Positions 1 through 5,250 are shown, numbered from the stretch's first letter. The stretch is DNA of 5,567 bases from an uncultured Desulfovibrio sp. (GCA_945871415.1 CAMBWG010000165.1:1-5567); one strand, 5' to 3'. The notes: generated from the letters alone by a model not told the origin. Program-made: numbers and translations.

Positions 1-732
1 ATCATGGCCGCCGATCACCAGGACGGTTATGCCGGAGCCAAGCTCGAAAAGGTATCCGAACGCTGGTCGCCACCGAGCATCAAAAACAATGTGCTCCTGC
101 GCGTACGCGTTTCTCTCGACGGGCGCGGCCGCGTGCTTTCCTGCACTCCGGTAAGCTCTTCAGGCTATCCGGCGCTGGACATTTCCGCCTGTGAAGCCGT
201 CAAGGCCACGGAAAGCTACGGCACGCCGCCCTACAGCATGCCCATTGACGTCTATCTCGCCTTCTGGACAGGCACCCCCCGCGCCAAAAGCGCGCCCGCG
301 GCTCCCCAGACGCCCGCCGCCCCGGCAGGTTCGCCGGCTCCGGCAGCGTCTCCCGCCCTGACCACGCCCCCGGAAAATGCAACCGCGCATCAGGGAATTA
401 CGCCTTCTCCGGCGTCGGTTCCGGCCACCTCGTCCGGCATTGCCCAGGATGCCTACGGCCCGCAGTTCAAGCGCTATTTTTCCAATGTCGTCTGGAAGCT
501 CCGCAACGCCATCTTCATCCCGGTGGAAAGCAAGCCCGGCACCTATCGCGTCACCGTACGACTTGACGTCGATACGGCAGGCAACATAAAGCACTACGAC
601 ATCGTTTCCGGCAGCGGCGACGAACGCCTCGACAAATACGTGCGCCAGGGCATCAAACGTGCCGGCAGCATTCCGCCGCCGCCGGCCGGCCTCGGCTCCA
701 CGATGGACGTCACCTTAACCCTGACGCGCTAG
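1..732 (+). CDS. TonB/TolA-type energy-transducer protein, C-terminal part (5' end outside window)
   Basis: The frame is open through the left edge, so the ATG at position 4 is probably internal. TonB and TolA proteins normally have an N-terminal membrane anchor and a long periplasmic spacer, and neither is visible. Counting from that Met, residues about 16-90 look like a TonB C-terminal domain: a W-S-P-P segment, then an 'LRVRVSLDGRGRV' strand, 'SSSGYPALD' and a Pro-containing end. Residues about 91-147 form an Ala/Pro/Ser/Thr-rich linker. Residues about 148-242 are a second such domain, with 'YRVTVRLDVDTAGNI', 'SGSGDERLD', a PPPP run and a final 'DVTLTLTR' strand. The family couples an inner-membrane proton-motive-force motor to outer-membrane partners. 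Because tolB follows after 40 bases and then pal, the role is most likely that of TolA. The tandem C-terminal domains are unlike E. coli TolA, so I give no gene symbol. The domain reading is by eye. Confidence 0.8.
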   Translation: MMAADHQDGYAGAKLEKVSERWSPPSIKNNVLLRVRVSLDGRGRVLSCTPVSSSGYPALDISACEAVKATESYGTPPYSMPIDVYLAFWTGTPRAKSAPAAPQTPAAPAGSPAPAASPALTTPPENATAHQGITPSPASVPATSSGIAQDAYGPQFKRYFSNVVWKLRNAIFIPVESKPGTYRVTVRLDVDTAGNIKHYDIVSGSGDERLDKYVRQGIKRAGSIPPPPAGLGSTMDVTLTLTR

Positions 733-772
733 CTGCAATAACGGCGCGTCGATCTGCGAGGATGCCTTTTCC

Positions 773-2086
773 ATGAAACGCACTTTTCTTCTGTCGGTTC
801 TGGGTCTGTGCCTGCTGGCGGCGGGCTCTGTGCATGCCGCCATGCGCGTGGACATCTATGGTCCCGGACAAAACAGCGTCAATCTGGCTCTGGCCGCGCC
901 TCTGACAGGTCCCGAAAAAGAAGCGGGCAATATGGGCGCGGAACTGCAGAAGCTGATTAACGAAAACCTGAGCTTTCTGCCCTTCATGCGCCTGACCGAT
1001 CCCAAGGCCGTTCTCGGCGGCACGGTGCTTCAGGGCTACGAGCCGCCGAATCTCGACTTCAAGCGCTTCCAGCTCGCCGGCAGCGACATTGTGGTCACGA
1101 CCTACTGGCCCAATGGCGACCGGGGCACCTCGCCCGTGCAGATCCGCGCCTTTGAAACCAACACCGGCGGCCGTCTCTTCGGCAAGGAATATCCCCGCGT
1201 GAGTTCCAAGGAGCTGCCCGAAGTCGCGGACCGCTTCTGCGCGGATCTCCTGGAAGTGCTTACCGGCAGCGGCGCCTTCTTCCGCTCCACTCTGGCCTTC
1301 GTCAAGAAGACCGGCCGCATGAGTTCCAATGTCTGGCTCTGCAAGCCCACGGGACGCAACCTGCGCCAGATTACCCGCATTTCCGGCGAGGCCCTGTCGC
1401 CTGCCTGGTCCATTGACGGCCGCTTCATCGTTTTCACGCACATTGATCCCAAGTCTCATTCGCTCGGCGTATGGGATCGCAAGAAGGGCAGTGTGCAGCG
1501 CGTGCGTTTCCCCGGCAACGTGGTCATCGGGCCGTCCTTCACGCCCGACAACAAGGTCGCCGTGGCCCTGTCCAACGGCAAGTATCCCGTCATCTACCTG
1601 CTGAACCATGCCTTCCAGAAGGAACGCGTCCTTGAGGGCGGGCACTCCATCAACGTGTCCCCGACCTTTGACAAGACCGGCACCAAGATGGCCTTTACCT
1701 CCTCCCGCCTCGGCGGCCCGCAGATCTTCCTCAAGGACCTGAACAGCGGCGCCACCACCCGCGTGAGCATGAACGGCGGCTATAATACCGAAGCCAACCT
1801 TTCCCCCGACGGCACGCTCGTCACCTACAGCCGCATGACGGAATACGGCCACCGCATCTTCGTGCAGGATATGGTCACCGGAGCCGAACGCCAGATTTCC
1901 TTCGGCCCCGGCAGCGACGAACAGCCCTCTTTCTGCGGCGACAGCTACTTCATTGCCTTTACCTCCAGCCGCGGCGGCTCGCGCGGCATCTATCTCACGA
2001 CCCGCCACGGCGGCGACGCCAAGAAGGTGCCCACCGGCGGCGGAGACGCCTCCTTCCCGCGCTGGGGCATGCCCGAAGGCGAATAG
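773..2086 (+). CDS. tolB: Tol-Pal system beta-propeller protein TolB
   Basis: The product is a 437-residue periplasmic protein, close to the usual TolB length of about 430. Residues 1-22 are a clean signal peptide: a basic MKR start, a hydrophobic core and a V-H-A cleavage site before A23. Residues about 24-165 match the TolB N-terminal domain. From about residue 195 to the end there are repeated PD40/WD40-like propeller blades, seen as 'SPAWSIDGRFIVFT', 'SPTFDKTGTKMAFTSSR', 'ANLSPDGTLVTYSR' and 'EQPSFCGDSYFIAFTSSRG', with 'PRWG' near the C-terminus. TolB binds Pal and other periplasmic partners and helps maintain the outer membrane during division. A GAGG ribosome-binding core at 758-761 lies 11 bases before the ATG. 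The gene begins 40 bases after the preceding TonB/TolA-type gene on the same strand, with no terminator between them, so they are probably co-transcribed. A hairpin follows the stop codon. Confidence 0.96.
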   Translation: MKRTFLLSVLGLCLLAAGSVHAAMRVDIYGPGQNSVNLALAAPLTGPEKEAGNMGAELQKLINENLSFLPFMRLTDPKAVLGGTVLQGYEPPNLDFKRFQLAGSDIVVTTYWPNGDRGTSPVQIRAFETNTGGRLFGKEYPRVSSKELPEVADRFCADLLEVLTGSGAFFRSTLAFVKKTGRMSSNVWLCKPTGRNLRQITRISGEALSPAWSIDGRFIVFTHIDPKSHSLGVWDRKKGSVQRVRFPGNVVIGPSFTPDNKVAVALSNGKYPVIYLLNHAFQKERVLEGGHSINVSPTFDKTGTKMAFTSSRLGGPQIFLKDLNSGATTRVSMNGGYNTEANLSPDGTLVTYSRMTEYGHRIFVQDMVTGAERQISFGPGSDEQPSFCGDSYFIAFTSSRGGSRGIYLTTRHGGDAKKVPTGGGDASFPRWGMPEGE

Positions 2087-2109
2087 CGTAAAAAAAATAG
2101 TACCGCGAT

Positions 2110-2153
2110 AACGGGGCGTTTTTCCTCACAAAACGAGGGAAAACGCCCCGTTT
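2110..2153 (+). terminator. Likely intrinsic terminator after tolB
   Basis: An 18-bp stem (2110-2127 with 2135-2152, one G-U wobble) closes a 7-base loop and begins 23 bases after the tolB stop codon. The base of the stem is GC-rich (GGGGCG/CGCCCC). The following T tract is short (TTT, then C), so termination may be partial. A run of eight A residues at 2090-2097 lies upstream and would read as U on the opposite strand, though 12 bases from the stem. Confidence 0.6.
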
Positions 2154-2189
2154 CACGTCTAAAACACGGCCTGCGGCCCCTGCCGCATC

Positions 2190-2217
2190 TTGACAAAATC
2201 GGCATGACATATACCAT
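2190..2217 (+). promoter_or_regulatory. Predicted sigma-70-type promoter for pal
   Basis: A perfect TTGACA -35 hexamer occupies 2190-2195. A -10-like TACCAT lies at 2212-2217 with a 16-base spacer (4 of 6 consensus matches). An alternative TATACC at 2210-2215 would have only a 14-base spacer. Transcription would begin near 2223-2226, at or inside the first leader hairpin. The location, between a terminator-like hairpin and a structured leader, supports a separate pal transcript. The -10 match is imperfect, and no start site has been measured. Confidence 0.55.
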
Positions 2218-2221
2218 CCGC

Positions 2222-2290
2222 CCTGTGAGCAATATTTTTCTCTGCTCACAGGCAGGAGTCCGACTCCTGCCGCGAGAGATCTCAGGAGGA
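2222..2290 (+). promoter_or_regulatory. Structured 5' leader of pal with a strong Shine-Dalgarno
   Basis: Three elements are packed together. Hairpin 1 is a perfect 10-bp stem (2222-2231 with 2243-2252) around an 11-base AT-rich loop. Hairpin 2 is a stem of at least 8 bp (2251-2258 with 2264-2271) around TCCGA, and it shares GG 2251-2252 with hairpin 1. A near-consensus AGGAGG sits at 2284-2289, six bases before the pal ATG. The right arm of hairpin 2 (CTCCTG, 2264-2269) is also complementary to CAGGAG at 2283-2288, so it could pair with the ribosome-binding site instead. Hairpin 2 is the longer pairing, which would leave the ribosome-binding site open by default. A 5'-end hairpin can also stabilise mRNA. 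A regulatory role is inferred; the pairings themselves are read directly. Confidence 0.5.
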
Positions 2291-2295
2291 ACATC

Positions 2296-2766
2296 ATGAA
2301 ACGCTACGCTCTTATTCTGGCTCTGGTTCTGGCTCTGGCCGCCGGTTTCGGCTGCTCCAAGAAAACCGCTACCGCTGATCCCAACGCTGATCAGGGCATG
2401 GATCCCGCTCTGCAGGCTGCCGTGCAGCAGATCACCGATGGCCGCGTGCTCTTTGCCTTCGACAAGTTCGACATTCAGCCCGAATACAAGGAAGTGCTGA
2501 AGACCAAGGCCGAACTGATGAAGCAGTATCCCAGCATCCGCGTGCGCATCGAAGGCAACTGTGACGAACGCGGCACCCAGGAATACAACCTCGCCCTCGG
2601 CGAACGTCGCGCCCGCGCTGCCTACGAATACATGGTCACCCTCGGCGTGAATCCCAGCCAGCTGGAAATGATCAGCTTCGGCAAGGAAAACCCCGTGGTG
2701 CAGGGTTCCGGCGAATCCGTGTGGTCCCAGAACCGCCGCGACGACTTCCGCGTGATCGCCCAGTAG
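2296..2766 (+). CDS. pal: Peptidoglycan-associated lipoprotein Pal
   Basis: The product is a 156-residue outer-membrane lipoprotein of the OmpA C-terminal family. Residues 1-19 are a short lipoprotein signal, with C20 as the expected lipidated cysteine. The sequence before it, A-G-F-G-C, departs from the usual L-A/S-G/A-C lipobox. Residues 21-45 form a tether, and residues about 48-156 form the peptidoglycan-binding domain. Diagnostic motifs are 'FAFDKFDI', 'GNCDERGTQEYNLALGERRA' (residues 87-106) and 'SFGKENP'. D90 and R105 occupy the positions that contact meso-diaminopimelate in the family. Pal anchors the outer membrane to the wall and is a partner of TolB and TolA. The start is well set by AGGAGG six bases upstream. 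The gene lies 209 bases after tolB, behind a terminator-like hairpin and its own promoter, which fits the high abundance typical of Pal. A strong terminator follows, and no cpoB-like gene comes next. Confidence 0.97.
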   Translation: MKRYALILALVLALAAGFGCSKKTATADPNADQGMDPALQAAVQQITDGRVLFAFDKFDIQPEYKEVLKTKAELMKQYPSIRVRIEGNCDERGTQEYNLALGERRARAAYEYMVTLGVNPSQLEMISFGKENPVVQGSGESVWSQNRRDDFRVIAQ

Positions 2767-2788
2767 TTCGCGTCTGACACGATTTCGC

Positions 2789-2814
2789 AAGGCCGCCTTC
2801 GGGCGGCCTTTTCT
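2789..2814 (+). terminator. Intrinsic terminator after pal
   Basis: A perfect 9-bp GC-rich stem (2789-2797 with 2802-2810) is closed by a stable TTCG tetraloop and runs into TTTTCT. It begins 23 bases after the pal stop codon. The 148-bp repeat starts only a few bases beyond it. Confidence 0.9.
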
Positions 2815-2817
2815 ATT

Positions 2818-2965
2818 GGAGCATTTTCAGTTTGAAACGCACAGTGTTTCAAACCATACGGCCTGTCGCTTCGCGGAAAAAACGCGGTTTTTCCGCTCAC
2901 TTCGGGCCGGGCGGCGCTGTGCCGCCGCCTCGCGTTTTACTTTTTTCAAAGCTAAAACGCTCTAT
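2818..2965 (+). repeat. 148-bp MITE-like multi-hairpin intergenic repeat, copy A
   Basis: This copy is about 81% identical to the reverse complement of 5000-5146 (I count 28 differences, including one gap, over 148 columns). Its ends form imperfect 19-bp terminal inverted repeats, GAGC(A/G)TTTT...TTTGAAA, with 15 of 19 positions matching. Inside are three stem-loops: GTTTGAAAC/GTTTCAAAC at 2830-2838 and 2846-2854; GCGGAAAAA/TTTTTCCGC at 2873-2881 and 2888-2896; and GGCGGC/GCCGCC at 2910-2915 and 2921-2926. It fills most of the pal-to-dehydrogenase gap. There is no transposase, and no convincing target duplication is visible. It could be a MITE, an ERIC-like repeat or a structured RNA element. 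The short open frames crossing it are not kept in the other copy. Confidence 0.85.
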
Positions 2966-3045
2966 CTGCCGCTTGCGAAATGCCGTCGGCTGGGCTACCA
3001 CAAAAAACGCACTGTCCCCCCGCATCCTCAACACGAGTTAGCCTC

Positions 3046-4023
3046 ATGAAGATAGCCATTCTGGACGGCAAGATGCTCAACCCCGGCGATGTGGACTGGT
3101 CGCCGATTTCCGCCCTTGGCGAAACCGTCATTTACGACACCACCAGCAGCGCGGAACTTCGCAGCCACGCGGCCGGCGCCGATGTGCTGCTTCTCAACAA
3201 AGTTCCCCTGCGTAAGTCCAGCCTGAAGGATATTCCCGATGCGCGCTTTGTGGGCGCTCTTGCCACGGGTTATGACGTCATTGATGTGGCGGCCTGCGCC
3301 GAGCGCGATATTCCCGTCTGCAATGTCGTTGCCTACGGCGTGGACGATGTCGCCCAGCATACCCTGACGCTGCTGCTGGAACTCTGCCGTCATACCAGCG
3401 AGCACAGTCTACGCGTCAAAGAAGGCCGGTGGCAGCAGTGCGGGCAATGGTGCTTCTGGGAAAAGACGCCCGTGCAGCTTACCGGCCTGACCATAGGCAT
3501 TATCGGTTTCGGTACCATCGGCCGCCGCGTGGGCGAACTGGCCAACGCCTTCGGTATGAACGTCCTTGCCCATACGCGGACGCCGCGCAATCCTCCCCAG
3601 TATCGCAATTTTTCCTTTGCCCCGCTGGAACAGCTGCTGGCAAAATCCGACGTCATTTCCCTCCACTGCCCGCTGACGGAGAATACGCACGCCCTCATCA
3701 ACAAGGAAAGCATCGCCCGCATGAAAAACGGCGTTATCCTGCTCAATACGGCGCGCGGCCCCCTGCTCAACGAAGCGGACGTGGCGCGGGCCCTCAAAAA
3801 TGGCAAAATCGGCGGTCTCGGCACGGATGTGCTCGCCAAGGAACCTCCCTCGGCTTCCAATCCCCTGCTCTCCGCCCCCAATACCATCATCACGCCGCAT
3901 ATGGCGTGGGCCTCGGTACGCTCCCGGCAGAATATCATCAATCTCATGGCCGAAAATATCCGCCGCTGGCGCGACGGCACGCCCATCAACGTCGTCAACG
4001 GCGTGGGCAAGAAAAAGGCCTGA
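3046..4023 (+). CDS. D-2-hydroxyacid dehydrogenase, glycerate dehydrogenase/hydroxypyruvate reductase-like
   Basis: The product is a 325-residue cytoplasmic oxidoreductase of the D-isomer-specific 2-hydroxyacid dehydrogenase family, which interconverts 2-oxoacids and D-2-hydroxyacids using NAD(P)(H). The ATG at 3046 is preferred because the protein then begins 'MKIAILDGKMLNPGD', like its relatives; an upstream in-frame ATG at 2980 adds 22 residues of unlikely composition. The ribosome-binding site is weak (GAG at 3035-3037). The Rossmann motif is GFGTIG (residues 154-159). The family's catalytic residues are present: R237 in 'NTARGP', E266 in 'AKEPP' and H285 in 'TPHMAWAS'. 'LATGYDVIDV' and 'CFWEKTPVQL' resemble the HprA-type glycerate dehydrogenase subgroup. 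After the second Rossmann strand the sequence is H-T-R-T rather than an acidic residue, which hints at NADP(H) preference. The substrate remains unproven. The next gene starts two bases after the stop, so the two form an operon. No convincing promoter is visible at 2966-3045. Confidence 0.93.
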   Translation: MKIAILDGKMLNPGDVDWSPISALGETVIYDTTSSAELRSHAAGADVLLLNKVPLRKSSLKDIPDARFVGALATGYDVIDVAACAERDIPVCNVVAYGVDDVAQHTLTLLLELCRHTSEHSLRVKEGRWQQCGQWCFWEKTPVQLTGLTIGIIGFGTIGRRVGELANAFGMNVLAHTRTPRNPPQYRNFSFAPLEQLLAKSDVISLHCPLTENTHALINKESIARMKNGVILLNTARGPLLNEADVARALKNGKIGGLGTDVLAKEPPSASNPLLSAPNTIITPHMAWASVRSRQNIINLMAENIRRWRDGTPINVVNGVGKKKA

Positions 4024-4025
4024 TC

Positions 4026-4817
4026 ATGCTTTTTGATATCCATACCCACGCCTTTCATCCCAAAATTGCCCGCAAGGCCGTGGAGCACCTCAACAGGGCC
4101 TACAATCTCGCCTGCGAGGGCGACGGTACCATTGCGCATCTGCTGGAGCAGGAAAGCGCCGTCGGCATAGAAAAAATGGTGCTGCTCTGCGCGGCGACAA
4201 CACCATCGCAGGTCATTCCCGCCAATAACTACGCCATGGAGCTGCAACGCTCCCACCCGGAGCATGTCATTGCCTTTGGCACGTTTCACCCCGAGTATGC
4301 CCGCTGGGAAGAGGAGCTGGAACGTCTGGAGCGCAATAATATCCGCGGCATCAAGCTGCATCCCGACTTTCAGGGCTTCCGGCTTGACGATCCCCGTCTG
4401 ATGCCCATTCTTGACGCCTGTCAGGATCGCTTTATCCTGCTGTTCCATGTGGGTTCCCGCAGACCTCTCGCCGACTGTCCGTCCACGCCCTACATGGTCG
4501 CCCGCCTTGCCGCCGCCTTCCCCCGCCTCACCATCGTGGCCGCCCATTTCGGCGGTTATCGCATGTGGGAGCATACGCTGAAAGGACTTCCCCCCAGCGA
4601 AAACCTCTGGTGCGATACCTCCAGCACCAGCCCTTACGCCTCCCCGGAGCTGCTCAAGGCGCTGCTGGCCCATTTTCCCCGCGAACGCCTTCTGTTCGGC
4701 ACGGACTGGCCCCTGTACTCACCGGACAAGGAAATCCGTCGCTTTCAGGAAAAATCCGGCCTCTCGGACAGCCGCATGGAGGATCTTATGAGCAACGCCC
4801 TCCATCTCTTTGCCTGA
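4026..4817 (+). CDS. Amidohydrolase-superfamily metal-dependent hydrolase (amidohydrolase-2/TatD-like TIM barrel)
   Basis: The product is a 263-residue cytoplasmic TIM-barrel hydrolase. The open frame extends well upstream of the ATG at 4026, but that part is a shadow of the dehydrogenase gene. The chosen start begins 'MLFDIHTHAF', typical for the family, with AAGG at 4015-4018 seven bases upstream. Predicted metal and catalytic residues fall in the expected order: H6 and H8 of the HxH motif, K110 and H112 in 'GIKLHPDF', H141 in 'LLFHVGS', H174 in 'VAAHFGG', and D227 in 'LLFGTDWP'. The set is complete, so the enzyme should be active. Family members hydrolyse or decarboxylate small amides, lactones and carboxylates, and the sequence does not identify the substrate. 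The two-base gap to the dehydrogenase gene implies translational coupling and perhaps consecutive steps in handling a hydroxyacid-derived compound (inference). No clear terminator directly follows; the hairpin at 5168-5212 may stop this transcript. Confidence 0.9.
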   Translation: MLFDIHTHAFHPKIARKAVEHLNRAYNLACEGDGTIAHLLEQESAVGIEKMVLLCAATTPSQVIPANNYAMELQRSHPEHVIAFGTFHPEYARWEEELERLERNNIRGIKLHPDFQGFRLDDPRLMPILDACQDRFILLFHVGSRRPLADCPSTPYMVARLAAAFPRLTIVAAHFGGYRMWEHTLKGLPPSENLWCDTSSTSPYASPELLKALLAHFPRERLLFGTDWPLYSPDKEIRRFQEKSGLSDSRMEDLMSNALHLFA

Positions 4818-4999
4818 CGCGCCGCCCCGTCTCGTCGACGGACGCTCTTTTCCCCTGCCGCCGGAAACGCGCTTTGCTCTCCGCGCCACAGGGAGCCGGG
4901 CGACGTAAATCTGCTGCGGGCTGTGCCGGAGCACAAAAGTTTCCATAATACTCCTTCTGAGATAATTTTTCCAGCGCTCCTGCCATGCTTTCAGAAAAA
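4818..4999. other. Intergenic stretch after the amidohydrolase gene with no clear gene
   Basis: I see no convincing gene here on either strand. There is a weak 5-bp stem, CCGTC/GACGG, shortly after the stop codon with TTTT several bases later, and a 5-bp TGTGC/GCACA stem near 4922-4935. Neither is a convincing terminator. On the - strand an AAGGAG (4951-4956) precedes an ATG at 4946, but the frame it opens is Arg-rich and runs antisense into the amidohydrolase gene. With the repeats and terminator that follow, the gene-free space reaches 5296. Confidence 0.5.
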
Positions 5000-5146
5000 A
5001 TAGAGCGTTTCAACTTTGAAAAAGGAGAAACGCAAGACGGCGGCACAACGCAGCCCGGCCAAAACTGAGCGGGAAAACTACGCTTTTTCCACGAAACGAC
5101 AGCCGTATGGTTTGAAATGCGAAGGATTTCAAACTGAAAATACTCT
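5000..5146 (-). repeat. 147-bp MITE-like multi-hairpin intergenic repeat, copy B (inverted relative to copy A)
   Basis: Read on the - strand this aligns end to end with 2818-2965 at about 81% identity with one single-base gap. The terminal inverted repeats match at 14 of 19 positions. The strongest stem is GTTTGAAAT/ATTTCAAAC (5110-5118 with 5126-5134), perfect over 9 bp with a 7-base loop. Its outermost and loop-closing pairs both hold, although the loop-closing pair differs from copy A (T-A here, C-G there). The second and third internal stems of copy A are weaker here, with mismatches. It lies in the convergent gap between the amidohydrolase gene and lon. The single-base gap shifts any reading frame shared with copy A, so it is not a conserved gene. 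Confidence 0.85.
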
Positions 5147-5160
5147 GCCGTACGCCCCGA

Positions 5161-5212
5161 AAACAAACCGCCCGCGCAGGATGGGAAACCATGTTTCATT
5201 CTGCGCGGGCGG
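5161..5212 (-). terminator. Strong intrinsic terminator of lon, possibly bidirectional
   Basis: A perfect 12-bp GC-rich stem (5168-5179 with 5201-5212) encloses a 21-base loop. The loop folds further: AAAC/GTTT around a 3-base turn, plus ATG/CAT. On the - strand the stem runs straight into TTTGTTTT, a good termination tract for lon, whose stop codon is about 85 bases upstream. On the + strand a run of six T residues (5220-5225) follows after seven bases, so the hairpin may also stop transcripts from the dehydrogenase-amidohydrolase operon. Confidence 0.85.
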
Positions 5213-5226
5213 GGATATGTTTTTTA

Positions 5227-5250
5227 GAGCATTTCAAACTGAAAATGCTC
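5227..5250 (-). repeat. Short palindromic relic of the MITE-like repeat, copy C
   Basis: This 24-base imperfect palindrome has arms GAGCATTTCA (5227-5236) and TGAAAATGCTC (5240-5250), with a 3-base centre and one bulged A. Read on the - strand, its first part plus flanking bases matches the left end of copy A over about 20 bases, and its last part ends in GAAATGCTCTA, like the right end of copies A and B. It therefore resembles an element with the interior deleted. It lies in the predicted lon 3' untranslated region, before the terminator. It lacks a following T tract on the - strand and so is not itself a good lon terminator. Confidence 0.7.

Noticed and set aside
710..2008. 432-codon open frame antisense to tolB
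   Set aside because: Its composition (rich in Ala, Gly, Glu, His) is that of the reverse frame of a G+C-rich gene, and it lies opposite a certain tolB with family motifs. It has no recognisable domain.
2816..2966. TA target-site duplication flanking repeat copy A
   Set aside because: TA occurs near both ends (2814-2815 and 2963-2964), but the left TA is three bases outside the matching terminal sequence, and the other copies do not show the same flank. Two bases are too little evidence.
2816..3049. Small + strand open frames (about 69-77 codons) across repeat copy A
   Set aside because: They read through hairpins of a non-coding repeat. The frame is not kept in copy B, which has a one-base gap and different stops.
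3429..4025. Long N-terminal extension of the amidohydrolase, up to 462 residues in total
   Set aside because: The extra 199 codons are an out-of-frame reading of the dehydrogenase gene. The family-typical start and a ribosome-binding site are at 4026.
3390..4673. 427-codon open frame on the - strand across the dehydrogenase and amidohydrolase genes
   Set aside because: It crosses two well-supported genes in the opposite direction, including their junction, and shows no family motifs. It is a high-G+C shadow.
4955..4995. Sigma-54-like promoter on the - strand (TGGCAGG motif)
   Set aside because: The -24-like part is suggestive, but the correctly spaced -12 GC is absent; GG is found instead.
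4786..5199. 137-codon - strand open frame over repeat copy B and its flanks
   Set aside because: It begins inside the lon terminator hairpin, crosses the repeat and ends antisense in the amidohydrolase gene. Its similarity to the copy A frames comes from the shared repeat DNA.
2818..5250. CRISPR array
   Set aside because: The repeats are three dispersed, diverged copies of different lengths and orientations, without regular spacers or cas genes.
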